A DNA stretch of 64,000 bases, from the NCBI RefSeq assembly GCF_015209965.1, contig NZ_MU158693.1:154826-218825 (forward strand), given 5' to 3'. The DNA is from Sphingobacterium pedocola. Lineage in GTDB: Bacteria > Bacteroidota > Bacteroidia > Sphingobacteriales > Sphingobacteriaceae. Below the pieces are notes generated by a model, which saw nothing but the letters and a program-made list of their open reading frames with translations, made no database searches and was not told the DNA's origin. Of the stretch, positions 34,559-43,717 are shown one piece after another; the first letter of the stretch is position 1; each line of letters opens with the position of its first letter. A program made the position numbers and the translations under genes.

Positions 34559-34894
34559 TTATTTCAGTTTAGCGCCATTCGGTAACCGGCGCTCTACGCT
34601 GGAGAGCACGATATTTCCATTCTCATCTTCAAATCCAGTGACCAGACATTCGGACAGAAACTTACCGATCTGCTTTATAGGAAAATTGACAACTGCAATA
34701 ATCTGCCGGTTTATTAATTCTTCTTTGGTGTACAGTCCCGTAATTTGAGCACTGGATTTTTTAACGCCTATTTCTCCAAAATCAATAAGAAGTTGATACG
34801 CTGGTTTACGTGCTTCGGGAAAGTCATTCACCTCTACAATTGTACCTACACGAAGATCAACTTTTTCAAAATCTGCCCAACTTATCTGCTCCAT
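34559..34894 (-). CDS. csaA: CsaA-like tRNA-binding-domain protein
   Basis: A 111-residue stand-alone tRNA-binding (EMAP/OB-fold) domain: DFEKVDLRVGTIVEVNDFPE, ARKPAYQLLIDFG and VVNFPIKQIGKFLSECLVTG. CsaA has been described as a secretion-related chaperone in Bacillus; the domain also occurs in MetRS and PheRS. The role here is not shown. It lies between a CsbD-like gene (five-base gap) and tadA (two-base gap), which suggests a tRNA-related or stress-related operon. Confidence 0.88.
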   Translation of the reverse strand: MEQISWADFEKVDLRVGTIVEVNDFPEARKPAYQLLIDFGEIGVKKSSAQITGLYTKEELINRQIIAVVNFPIKQIGKFLSECLVTGFEDENGNIVLSSVERRLPNGAKLK

Positions 34895-34899
34895 GTCCG

Positions 34900-35115
34900 T
34901 TACAACCTATTACTGTCTAAGTCACTCAATTCTTTAGAAAGTGTAAAGAGAACATAATCCCTATCTCTACGCAACCTACCTGCGAGCCTGTTTAAAAGCT
35001 CTTCTTCTTCACCTTCTTGATAGTGCAAATCAGCATCTGTAAGGTGGTTATATTTTCGTTGTAATTTTATTTTTAATGTTTCCCAATCAGAATCTGAGAT
35101 TTTAAACGTTATCAT
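34900..35115 (-). CDS. CsbD-like general stress protein
   Basis: A 71-residue protein with the CsbD pattern: a Trp near the start (SDSDWETLKIKL), KYNHLTDADLHYQEGEEEEL, then LLNRLAGRLRRDRDYVLFTL. CsbD proteins are small, helical and stress-induced, with no proven biochemical role. The match is moderate, as the C-terminal half is longer and more charged than in the Bacillus protein. It opens the csbD-csaA-tadA run and diverges from the porin-like gene. Confidence 0.7.
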   Translation of the reverse strand: MITFKISDSDWETLKIKLQRKYNHLTDADLHYQEGEEEELLNRLAGRLRRDRDYVLFTLSKELSDLDSNRL

Positions 35116-35180
35116 ATTATAATCATTTATGTCAATTAAGGATTAATTCTTATTTTAGTTGCTAATTTAACACTTATCAC

Positions 35181-35762
35181 ATGAAAAAACTAATACTTGC
35201 AGCAATTGTATGCGTACTATCAGTAACCTATTCGCAGGCACAATTACTTCCATCGTTTAAACTGGGCGTAAAAGGTGCTCTCAATTTCTCCTCTCTACAT
35301 TCAGAAGGCAAATTATTCAACTCCGATACGAAAACCGGCTATCAACTGGGTGTATGGGGGCGTGTAGGCATCGCAGGATTCCACGTTCAACCAGAAGCTT
35401 ATTTTGCCAGCAAAAGAGTCGGGATTACAGAAAACTCAGAGGATGGCGAAGGTACATTCAAGAGTTTAGATGTCCCAATCCTATTAGGAACCAGAATTGG
35501 ATTGGGTCCGTTAGGATTCAGAATTCAAGCGGGGCCTGTATTTTCCTTTGCGCAGGATGGCGAAATTAAAATAAACAACGTTACGCGTTGGGAAGACTAC
35601 AAAAAAAGTTCAACAGGGATAGTTGGCGGTCTAGGTGTAGATGTAAGCAGCTTTACGGTAGATCTACGCTATGAACACGGCCTGACTAATATAGGGCAAA
35701 ATGCCACTCCTGATCAAAAAATAAGGATGTGGTCTATAGGTGTAGGCTACGCCTTTTTGTAA
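35181..35762 (+). CDS. Porin-family outer-membrane beta-barrel protein
   Basis: A 193-residue outer-membrane barrel of the PorT/OmpA-like type seen throughout Bacteroidetes. The signal peptide MKKLILAAIVCVLSVTYSQA ends at AQA. Alternating polar and aromatic strands follow (FKLGVKGALNFSSLH, GYQLGVWGRVGIAGFHVQPE, VDLRYEHGL), and the last strand is MWSIGVGYAFL. About eight strands fit the length. No specific cargo is known. A terminator follows, before the sdh operon. Confidence 0.85.
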   Translation: MKKLILAAIVCVLSVTYSQAQLLPSFKLGVKGALNFSSLHSEGKLFNSDTKTGYQLGVWGRVGIAGFHVQPEAYFASKRVGITENSEDGEGTFKSLDVPILLGTRIGLGPLGFRIQAGPVFSFAQDGEIKINNVTRWEDYKKSSTGIVGGLGVDVSSFTVDLRYEHGLTNIGQNATPDQKIRMWSIGVGYAFL

Positions 35763-35791
35763 GCTCTATTTTAAGGGATATAAAGACGGAT

Positions 35792-35824
35792 AAGGTCGGA
35801 TGTTAGCGCATTCGGCCTTTTTTT
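35792..35824 (+). terminator. Terminator of the porin-like gene
   Basis: Eleven-base arms (35792-35802 and 35809-35819) pair with G-U at two positions and a six-base loop, followed by a T-run to 35824. Confidence 0.8.
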
Positions 35825-35898
35825 ACACATCGAAATTAGAACAATTCTAAATTATAGGTTTTTTGCGTTATAACAGGATTTATTATAAGATAAATAGA

Positions 35899-35906
35899 TA
35901 TTTTTG
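35899..35906 (+). promoter_or_regulatory. -7 box (TATTTTTG) of the sdh operon
   Basis: An exact TAnnTTTG match 24 bases before the sdhC start codon. The -33 element is not clear at the usual distance. Confidence 0.45.
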
Positions 35907-35930
35907 CACTTAAAATAAATTATAAGGATA

Positions 35931-36707
35931 ATGAGTAGTAAATCGAAGCCAGTTTTAAGTTCTTCTATTGGGAAGAAGCTGATCATGAGCTTAACAGGAC
36001 TATTTTTATGTACGTTCTTGGTTATTCACTTGATCGGTAACTTGCAGTTATTTAAAAGCGATGACGGATATGCATTTAATAATTATGCATATTTCATGAC
36101 ACACTTCACACCTATTAAAGTAGTTTCTTACTTACTTTATGCTTCTATTATCATCCATGCTGTTTATGCAATAGTATTGACCATGAATAATAGAAAAGCC
36201 AGACCTATTGGATACAAACAATATGACGGGCAATCAAACAGTAAATGGAATTCTCGGAATATGGGTATATTAGGTACTATCATTTTAGTATTTTTAGCTA
36301 CGCATTTGCAAAATTTTTGGTGGAAGTATCATAACGATCAGGTGCCGTATGTAGAATATCATAAAGACCTTTCTACAGGAACTGTAACGACCCACGAGCT
36401 GCAAGCCAGTGACTTCACGGAGTATGCGGTAATCACTGAAAATGGCGTAGAGGTAACAAAGGCCCGCGACTTGTATAAGCAAGTGGATTTTGCATTTCAA
36501 AACATAGGGCTGGTCGCCTTATATGTTATTGCCATGGCAGCGTTAGCATTCCATTTAATACATGGTTTTGGTTCGGCATTTCAGACTATAGGTTTTAACC
36601 ATAAGAAATATGTCCCTATCATCCGATTCTTAGGTATTTGGATATTTGGTGTTATTATCCCTGTCGCATTTGCATTAATGCCGTTATATTTCTATTTCAT
36701 TAAGTAG
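35931..36707 (+). CDS. sdhC: Succinate dehydrogenase cytochrome b subunit
   Basis: Membrane anchor of succinate:quinone oxidoreductase. The 258 residues hold five hydrophobic segments, from SIGKKLIMSLTGLFLCTFLV to IRFLGIWIFGVIIPVAFALM. Histidines in several helices (FLVIHLIGN, SIIIHAVYA, LATHLQNF, AFHLIHGFGSAFQ) are candidate ligands for two b hemes, as in the single-anchor, two-heme (type B) enzymes of Bacteroidetes and Wolinella. It is the first gene of sdhCAB, 49 bases ahead of sdhA. Confidence 0.93.
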   Translation: MSSKSKPVLSSSIGKKLIMSLTGLFLCTFLVIHLIGNLQLFKSDDGYAFNNYAYFMTHFTPIKVVSYLLYASIIIHAVYAIVLTMNNRKARPIGYKQYDGQSNSKWNSRNMGILGTIILVFLATHLQNFWWKYHNDQVPYVEYHKDLSTGTVTTHELQASDFTEYAVITENGVEVTKARDLYKQVDFAFQNIGLVALYVIAMAALAFHLIHGFGSAFQTIGFNHKKYVPIIRFLGIWIFGVIIPVAFALMPLYFYFIK

Positions 36708-36756
36708 TATTTTAAGATAGCGTATTACGCTATATCTATTAAAATAAATAAAGAAT

Positions 36757-38691
36757 ATGTTAGATTCAAAAGTACCTGCAGGCCCACTGGCTGAAAAATG
36801 GTCCAAACATAAATTTGAAATGAAGCTCGTTAATCCAGCTAATAAACGTAAATTCACAATTATCGTTGTTGGTACTGGTTTAGCCGGAGCTTCCGCTGCC
36901 GCTTCGTTGGCAGAATTGGGTTACAATGTAAAGACTTTTTGTTATCAAGATTCCCCTCGCCGCGCACATTCTATTGCAGCGCAAGGTGGTATCAACGCAG
37001 CAAAAGATTATCAAAATGATGGAGACTCCGTATTCCGTTTGTTCTATGACACGATCAAAGGAGGCGATTATCGTGCACGTGAAGCTAACGTATACCGCTT
37101 AGCGGAAGTTTCGACAAATATTATTGATCAATGTGTTGCACAAGGTGTCCCTTTTGCGCGCGAATATGGTGGATTACTAGACAACCGTTCATTCGGGGGA
37201 GCTCAAGTATCCCGTACGTTTTACGCGCGTGGCCAGACTGGTCAACAACTGTTGTTGGGTGCTTATTCCGCATTAAATCGTCAGATTCAAAAAGGAAAAG
37301 TACAGTCATACACACGCCATGAGATGCTCGATCTAGTGAAGATTGACGGTCAAGCACGTGGTATTATCACGCGTGATATGGTAACGGGCAAGATTGAAGC
37401 GCACGAAGGACATGCCGTATTATTGTGCACTGGTGGATATGGAAACGTATTCTTTCTATCTACAAATGCCATGGGATGTAATGTAACGGCGGCTTGGAGA
37501 GCCCACAAGCGAGGAGCTTTTTTTGCAAATCCTTGCTATACGCAAATTCACCCTACTTGTATTCCTGTAACAGGCGATCACCAGTCCAAATTGACATTAA
37601 TGTCGGAATCATTGCGTAACGACGGCCGTGTATGGGTTCCTAAAACAAAAGAACTATCTGAGAAACTGCGAAGAGGAGAATTGAAGGCCGCGGATATTAA
37701 GGAAGACGATAGAGATTACTTCTTAGAGCGCAAATACCCGTCATTTGGTAACTTAGTTCCTCGCGACGTGGCGTCCCGAAATGCAAAAGAAGCAGTAGAC
37801 GATGGCCGTGGCGTAGGTAAATCAGGTGTCGCTGTATTTTTGGATTTCGCAGATGCTATCCAACGTTTGGGAGAAGACACCGTACGTGCCAAATATGGTA
37901 ATTTATTTGATATGTACTACCAAATCACTGACGAAAATCCGTACAAGCAACCGATGCGTATTTATCCTGCAGTGCATTACACGATGGGTGGAGTATGGGT
38001 AGATTATAATTTGATGACGACAGTACCTGGTCTTTACGCATTAGGAGAATGTAACTTTTCCGATCACGGCGCTAACCGATTAGGAGCCTCCGCATTAATG
38101 CAGGGATTATCAGATGGCTATTTCGTCATTCCATATACAGTGGGAGACTATTTGGCAAAATTAGGAAATTTCAATCCGATAGATAAAAACCATCCTGCAT
38201 TCGAGCAGACCCGTAAAGAAGTAGAACAGAATATTAATGCATTATTAGCACTAAAAGGGGAAAAAACTGTTGACGATATCCACAAAGAGTTAGGTCACAT
38301 TATGTGGGAATACTGTGGTATGGCGCGTACAGCCGAAGGACTAACCAAAGCGAAAGGACTAATTCAAGAATTGAAAAAAGAATTTTGGAGTAATGTCAAA
38401 GTTTTAGGTGAAAACGAAGAATTAAATATGTCTCTTGAAAAAGCCGGTCGAGTGGCCGACTTTATCGAACTAGGAGAACTAATGGTGGATGATGCTTTAA
38501 ATCGCAGCGAATCTTGTGGAGGGCACTTCCGTTTAGAGTCACAAACGGAAGAAGGTGAAGCATTGCGTATCGATGAAGAGTTCACGTATGTATCTGCATG
38601 GGAATATACAGGCGATAATCAACCGGAAGTACTTCACAAAGAAGAATTAATATTCGACAACGTTAAGTTAACACAAAGAAGTTATAAATAG
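36757..38691 (+). CDS. sdhA: Succinate dehydrogenase flavoprotein subunit
   Basis: Catalytic subunit that oxidises succinate to fumarate with covalent FAD, at the inner face of the cytoplasmic membrane. The FAD loop is IIVVGTGLAGASAAASLAEL (about residue 35), and the flavinylation His lies in SPRRAHSIAAQGGINAAKD. GALYAL-type motifs are visible as VPGLYALGECNFSDHGANRL, and substrate-binding HYTMGGVWVDYN is in place. The 644-residue length fits the Bacteroidetes form. The gap to sdhB is an unusual 114 bases and holds an inverted repeat. Confidence 0.97.
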   Translation: MLDSKVPAGPLAEKWSKHKFEMKLVNPANKRKFTIIVVGTGLAGASAAASLAELGYNVKTFCYQDSPRRAHSIAAQGGINAAKDYQNDGDSVFRLFYDTIKGGDYRAREANVYRLAEVSTNIIDQCVAQGVPFAREYGGLLDNRSFGGAQVSRTFYARGQTGQQLLLGAYSALNRQIQKGKVQSYTRHEMLDLVKIDGQARGIITRDMVTGKIEAHEGHAVLLCTGGYGNVFFLSTNAMGCNVTAAWRAHKRGAFFANPCYTQIHPTCIPVTGDHQSKLTLMSESLRNDGRVWVPKTKELSEKLRRGELKAADIKEDDRDYFLERKYPSFGNLVPRDVASRNAKEAVDDGRGVGKSGVAVFLDFADAIQRLGEDTVRAKYGNLFDMYYQITDENPYKQPMRIYPAVHYTMGGVWVDYNLMTTVPGLYALGECNFSDHGANRLGASALMQGLSDGYFVIPYTVGDYLAKLGNFNPIDKNHPAFEQTRKEVEQNINALLALKGEKTVDDIHKELGHIMWEYCGMARTAEGLTKAKGLIQELKKEFWSNVKVLGENEELNMSLEKAGRVADFIELGELMVDDALNRSESCGGHFRLESQTEEGEALRIDEEFTYVSAWEYTGDNQPEVLHKEELIFDNVKLTQRSYK

Positions 38692-38805
38692 TATGGAGTA
38701 CAAAGTATTAAGTGCAAAGTATAGAATATTTCTATGCTTAACATTCCACCAAAAGGCATGCACGGTACTTAATACACACTACTCAATACTCAATACTATA
38801 CAGAT
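38692..38805 (+). repeat. Repeat-rich spacer between sdhA and sdhB
   Basis: The left part (38697-38713) and the right part (38767-38783) pair over 13 of 17 positions. The right end carries a tandem actcaatactcaatacta run (about 38780-38798), and a small hairpin atagaa/ttctat lies at 38721-38735. The spacer is much longer than the sdhC-sdhA gap and looks like an inserted repeat or an RNA structure. No reading frame crosses it. Confidence 0.55.
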
Positions 38806-39579
38806 ATGAGTGCACATATGAATTTAACGCTAAAAGTATGGCGTCAAAAAAATGACAAATCGAAAGGTCAGTTCGTGACTATTCAAGCAAATGACATCGC
38901 TGATGATATGTCCTTCTTGGAGATGCTTGACATCGTAAACGATGATCTAACACGTAAAGGAGAAGATCCCATATATTTTGATCATGACTGTCGGGAAGGA
39001 ATCTGTGGTATGTGTTCGTTGGTCATTAACGGACGCCCTCACGGACCTAAATACGGAATCACCACTTGTCAACTTCACATGCGTTCGTTTCATGACGGAC
39101 AAACTATCGTCATCGAACCATGGAGAGCCTCGGCTTTCCCAGTGTTAAAAGATTTGGCGGTAGACCGCACCGCATTTGATCGTATCCAACAAGCGGGAGG
39201 ATATGTAAATGTAAATACCGGAGGAACTCAGGACGCAAACAATATCTTGATCCCGAAACGTATTGCAGACGAAGCTTTCGAATCGGCTACATGTATCGGA
39301 TGCGGAGCTTGCGTAGCTGCATGTAAAAATGCGTCTGCTATGCTTTTTGTATCGGCCAAAATATCTCAATTTGCCTTGTTACCTCAAGGTCAAACCGAGC
39401 GTTACGAGCGCGCTCAGGCTATGGTCGACCAAATGGACGCAGAAGGTTTCGGTAACTGTACAAATACAGGTGCTTGCGAAGCGGAATGTCCGAAGGGTAT
39501 TAAATTAACAAATATCGCTCGTATGAATAGAGAATATTTGACCGCAAAATTCTTCAGAGAAGAAGATATTCATAATTAA
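38806..39579 (+). CDS. sdhB: Succinate dehydrogenase iron-sulfur subunit
   Basis: Electron-transfer subunit passing electrons from FAD to the quinone site. The 257 residues contain the [2Fe-2S] ligands in DHDCREGICGMCSLVING with a later ITTCQ, and the C-terminal cluster motifs CIGCGACVAACKNAS and CTNTGACEAECPKGI for the [4Fe-4S] and [3Fe-4S] centres. The start ATG 38806 is followed by a second Met four codons on; either is possible. It closes sdhCAB and is followed by a strong terminator. Confidence 0.97.
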   Translation: MSAHMNLTLKVWRQKNDKSKGQFVTIQANDIADDMSFLEMLDIVNDDLTRKGEDPIYFDHDCREGICGMCSLVINGRPHGPKYGITTCQLHMRSFHDGQTIVIEPWRASAFPVLKDLAVDRTAFDRIQQAGGYVNVNTGGTQDANNILIPKRIADEAFESATCIGCGACVAACKNASAMLFVSAKISQFALLPQGQTERYERAQAMVDQMDAEGFGNCTNTGACEAECPKGIKLTNIARMNREYLTAKFFREEDIHN

Positions 39580-39600
39580 TTTCTTCTTTATAAATTATTT

Positions 39601-39635
39601 AAAGTCCTCGTAAAAGTATTTACGAGGACTTTTTT
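39601..39635 (+). terminator. Terminator of sdhCAB
   Basis: A perfect 14-base stem (39601-39614 with 39619-39632) and a four-base loop, followed by TTTTT. Confidence 0.9.
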
Positions 39636-39673
39636 AGTTATATTTCCTCTGTAGCTAAGTTTTCGAAGGCACA

Positions 39674-39867
39674 GGAGAACCGAGCTTGCGAGCTCACCGT
39701 AGGTAAATCGAAAACCGCGTAGCGCTCATTCATGCGATTCTGAACATATCGTTATGAATAATTTGCCTTTATATTCAACACGATTATAATTGCATATAAA
39801 GGCAAATTACGAAATGTATTTTTTTCTATCTGGTATTCGTGAATGCAAAGCATTTTATCTAAGTTTA
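39674..39867 (+). repeat. Dispersed palindromic element, copy 2, ending in a promoter box
   Basis: In order: ggagaaccgagc (39674-39685), cgagctcac (39689-39697), a 15-base perfect inverted repeat (39760-39774 with 39794-39808), a block tataattgcataaa-like core, and a stretch through gaatgcaaagcattttatct to TAAGTTTA (39860-39867). From 39783 onward it is nearly identical to copy 3 at 50174-50255, with a few small gaps. The first three blocks are shared with copy 1. TTCG (about 39836-39839) lies 20 bases before TAAGTTTA, a possible -33/-7 pair. It fills the 317-base gap between sdhB and the histidine kinase, apart from the terminator. Confidence 0.65.
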
Positions 39868-39896
39868 CTACGTTTAATAGCATAGCCGATCTTAAA

Positions 39897-42800
39897 ATGG
39901 GATACAAAATTCGAATTCTATTACTTCTTCTTACCTTATGTTTCGTTGCAACGGCCATTACAGTTCACAATCGAGTGAGTAAAGAGGATCTTCTGGAACT
40001 TGATACCAAAACCCTCACCAAAAATATTCATCAGAAAGAGGATATCATTGATAAAATTTTCTCGGATACGCTACTATTAAAAACACTGAGCAACTTTGAA
40101 AGATATCCCCTCCAGGTGAGAGAGTATGCTAAAATGTATACTAAACAATCTATATATCTTTACATCTATAAAAACAATAAGCCTGTTTATTGGGTTTCGA
40201 ATGTATACGTACCGGAGACGCACAACGGGCTAAAAAACGATATAAATTTCATCAAATCTGATAATCGTTCATTCATCGTTCAACAAAAACAAATAGACAG
40301 TGAGATCACCGTGCTTGCTCTCTTACCTGTCAAAAGAAATTTTAATACGAATAATGAATATCTAAAAAATTCTTTTCTTGATTGGATATTAAAAACGGAG
40401 AATTTAGAAATTGCGGAATTTAATGATACCGGAAGCATTCGGAATATTTATTCCAAAAATAAAACTTATCTATTTTCCGTAAAACTAAAACCCGGAAAAC
40501 ACAATAACATTTATATTCAAATTCAATTTATTTGCTGGATTTTCGGCACGTTGCTTTTTATCATTCTAATGAGTAGCATCTGCTATGAATTGGCGAAAAA
40601 AGGCAGAGGCTGGTTGTCCGCATTATTGTTTGCTGCAGTTATCGTTGGAATACGCTTAGTGGATCTAGAAACAAATTGGCTTGCACAGAATTCAAGCTTA
40701 GCGATTTTTGACCCGAAATACTACGCATATAACAGATTCTTCCCTCATCTGTGGGCCTTTATTATCAATAGCATAAGTATGCTATGGTTTATTTGCTACC
40801 TTATTTCCATTAAAAAATTTCTTACGGTCCCCCAATCGATGATAAAAACAGTTAAGGGAATAGTGGTCTATTATTTACTACTTTCCTTATTGTATGTTCT
40901 TTTTAATGGCGTTTTTTTTCAGCTGAACACGTTAACGACAAATACTTCTGTAAGGAACAATGACCTAACCCATTTACTAGACCTAAACTCTATTACTTTT
41001 GTATTTGTTGCCATCTATTGTATAAATATATTGTCCTTAGTTGCCTTCTCCGATCTGGTGCTAGACTTGGGGAAAAAAATAATAGAAAAAACGACCGCCA
41101 ATCTTAATATTCAATTATTTGTATTGGTACAAGCGATTATCATCTCAGCGCTATGCGAAGATTACAGCTTATTTAATATCATTTTGGGGCTATTGATCAT
41201 GATCAGGTCCTTTGATAATCACAAGATACACGAGAACAATTTTTCTTCTCATATTGCTGCTTTGGTATTGATTGCATTTATTTCTACGATAAAATACACA
41301 GAGGCTTGGAAAGTCAATCAAGAGGAAGAAATGAAGCTTATTTTGACCAATCTAGAAGCAGAAGATGATATAAATGCCATTACACTTTTCAGCGAAATAG
41401 AAGGCGAAATCCTTAATGATCAAAAACTAAAACATCTCTTTACTTTAGGCATCCCCTCTAAAGAAGTTAGCTTTATCGATGATTATATAAAAAGACAATA
41501 TCTAAGTGGATACCTCTCCAAATATGAATTCCAAGGCTATTATTATTTTGACAATAATTCGCTGGGAAATTACAACAAAAACAAAATAGACGAATATCGA
41601 GAAAAAGTAATTAGCAGATCATCTCGTCTAAATGCAACGGAATACTTTTATAAAGTCGCGAGTGAAATCGGGACACATGAGTATTTTGCTCAAATAGCCT
41701 TACCTATTAGTGAAACACAAACCGTGTTGTTGTTTCTAAATTTTAAAAACAAGGCATTTAGTCCAACTATTCCCTATCCCGTTATTTTAACAGACAATAG
41801 ACTAGACTTTATTAATCAAGAGAATATCAATGAAGATAGTTTTGCGTTATACAAAAATGGATCGCTCATTACCCAAAACGGAAAATTCACTTATCCAAAC
41901 ACGGATAAAGAATATCCTAAAAATGAAAACGAATTTATTAAGTTAAATGATAGTTTTGGATTCCATCATATGTTGTATAAACCGAATTCATTCACGACCA
42001 TTATTGTAAGTAAACCCTTTCAATCCTATTGGGAATTTATAGCAGTGGCGTCACTTACTTTTTTAATTTTATACATTTCCACGACCATATTAAAATTCTT
42101 GAATTCAATATATGCTGTTTTCAGCTCAAGGAGGTTTAGATTCAAAAATCTAAAATATCAACTCCGATTACTCTTCAGTAATATTCAATATAGTACGCGC
42201 ATCCAAACGCTAGTAATTGCATCGGTATTATTTGCTATAATTATTTCCGGTATTATTACCTTTTTTAGCATAAGCTATCAATCCGAAAACAACAAGAAAA
42301 ATGATAGGTTGAATTATATTTCTGAAATCAGTAAACGAATAGAGAACACAATATCCTATTCCAATACAGTTCCCCTTGATCGATTAGAAGGTATTCTTCA
42401 GTATCTTACCGATATTCTCGTAACGGACTTTAATTTATACAACAAGAATGGGAAATTGATTTACTCAACACAATCTAAGATTTACGATCAAAAATTATTA
42501 TCTGAGTACATTAATCAAGATGCCTATATTGATCTAAATGTGCTAAAAAAAACAGAAACATTACACACGGAAAGGATCGCAAATTTCGAATATTCTGCGA
42601 CCTATTCTACCATTCGTAACAGCGAATACCAAACAATAGCATACTTAAGCGTTCCTTACTATGCGGCTAAAAAGGAAGATACGTCGAATCAGAATATTAT
42701 TCTAAATACCATTCTGAATATCTATACCATTATTATTATAGCATTTGCATTTTTCTCAGCTTTTATTTCCAACAAAATTACCGCGCCACTAAATATTATA

Positions 42801-43643
42801 AGCAAAAAGTTATCTCAAACTAACCTAAGTGGCAAACCAAATGAACCACTATATTGGGAGAAAAATGATGAAATAGGGGCCTTAATTAAAGAATATAATT
42901 ACATGTTAGTCAAGCTCGAAGAAAATGCCAAACAACTTCGGAATGCGGAGCGCGAGATAACATGGCGAGAAATGGCAAAACAGATTGCGCACGAAATCAA
43001 AAATCCGCTTACTCCCATGAAATTAGGTATTCAACAGCTTAGCCGATCTTTCTATGAAAAAGACCCTAAATTGGAGGAACGATTCGGACGCATATCTACT
43101 TCTTTTATCGAACAAATAGATGCCTTATCACGTATTGCCTCCGAATTTTCAGCTTTCGCAAAGCTACCTGAGACTAAGTTAGTTGAAATTAATTTAATTG
43201 AAAAAATATCAAAATCTATCGATTTATATAACAATAATCACAATACACTTATTCAATTGGTTAATAATACCAACCTAAAAAAAATCATTGTATTGGGTGA
43301 TCGCAACCAATTATTAAGATCATTTAATAACCTGATCAAAAATGCTATTGAAGCTAGTCCTACAAAACGCAAACATCGGATTACTATTCTAATTTATTCT
43401 ATGCCCGATTACTGGATAGAAGTACAAGTTAAGGATAACGGTTTAGGCATTGCTGATGATGCTTTACCCAATATCTTCAGACCAAACTTCACCACTAAAA
43501 GCTCCGGTACGGGATTAGGACTCGCCTTTGTAAAACAAACTATTGATGGAATGGGTGGAAATATTAGGTTTGAGACCGAATTAAATGTCGGAACAACTTT
43601 CTACATTCAGCTTCCATTAATAAATGGATTGGAGGACTCATAA
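39897..43643 (+). CDS. Giant multi-sensor NtrY-like histidine kinase
   Basis: A membrane sensor kinase of 1248 residues. In order: one N-terminal helix and a first periplasmic domain (to about residue 205), a block of about seven helices (205-470), a second soluble domain (470-690), two helices around a loop (about 700-810), a third sensor domain, a last helix (about 940-965), HAMP, then HisKA with MAKQIAHEIKNPLTPMKLG (the phosphorylated His) and HATPase with NNLIKNAIEAS, DNGLGIADD and GTGLGLAFVKQ. No receiver or regulator gene is adjacent. ATG 39897 (MGYKIRILLLLLTLCFVA) is chosen; an ATG at 39843 lies within the repeat and promoter region. Confidence 0.85.
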   Translation: MGYKIRILLLLLTLCFVATAITVHNRVSKEDLLELDTKTLTKNIHQKEDIIDKIFSDTLLLKTLSNFERYPLQVREYAKMYTKQSIYLYIYKNNKPVYWVSNVYVPETHNGLKNDINFIKSDNRSFIVQQKQIDSEITVLALLPVKRNFNTNNEYLKNSFLDWILKTENLEIAEFNDTGSIRNIYSKNKTYLFSVKLKPGKHNNIYIQIQFICWIFGTLLFIILMSSICYELAKKGRGWLSALLFAAVIVGIRLVDLETNWLAQNSSLAIFDPKYYAYNRFFPHLWAFIINSISMLWFICYLISIKKFLTVPQSMIKTVKGIVVYYLLLSLLYVLFNGVFFQLNTLTTNTSVRNNDLTHLLDLNSITFVFVAIYCINILSLVAFSDLVLDLGKKIIEKTTANLNIQLFVLVQAIIISALCEDYSLFNIILGLLIMIRSFDNHKIHENNFSSHIAALVLIAFISTIKYTEAWKVNQEEEMKLILTNLEAEDDINAITLFSEIEGEILNDQKLKHLFTLGIPSKEVSFIDDYIKRQYLSGYLSKYEFQGYYYFDNNSLGNYNKNKIDEYREKVISRSSRLNATEYFYKVASEIGTHEYFAQIALPISETQTVLLFLNFKNKAFSPTIPYPVILTDNRLDFINQENINEDSFALYKNGSLITQNGKFTYPNTDKEYPKNENEFIKLNDSFGFHHMLYKPNSFTTIIVSKPFQSYWEFIAVASLTFLILYISTTILKFLNSIYAVFSSRRFRFKNLKYQLRLLFSNIQYSTRIQTLVIASVLFAIIISGIITFFSISYQSENNKKNDRLNYISEISKRIENTISYSNTVPLDRLEGILQYLTDILVTDFNLYNKNGKLIYSTQSKIYDQKLLSEYINQDAYIDLNVLKKTETLHTERIANFEYSATYSTIRNSEYQTIAYLSVPYYAAKKEDTSNQNIILNTILNIYTIIIIAFAFFSAFISNKITAPLNIISKKLSQTNLSGKPNEPLYWEKNDEIGALIKEYNYMLVKLEENAKQLRNAEREITWREMAKQIAHEIKNPLTPMKLGIQQLSRSFYEKDPKLEERFGRISTSFIEQIDALSRIASEFSAFAKLPETKLVEINLIEKISKSIDLYNNNHNTLIQLVNNTNLKKIIVLGDRNQLLRSFNNLIKNAIEASPTKRKHRITILIYSMPDYWIEVQVKDNGLGIADDALPNIFRPNFTTKSSGTGLGLAFVKQTIDGMGGNIRFETELNVGTTFYIQLPLINGLEDS

Positions 43644-43717
43644 TAATATTTTTACAAAAACAACAATGAAATAATTGTTCAATCAACTATATTCGTGCGA
43701 ATTAAATTTAAGAAGTT

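Noticed and set aside
43688..43695. TATATTCG before the C1 peptidase gene as a promoter
   Set aside because: It deviates from TAnnTTTG in the key T, and the nearest TTG is only about ten bases upstream. A similar box lies before sod, but neither pair is convincing.
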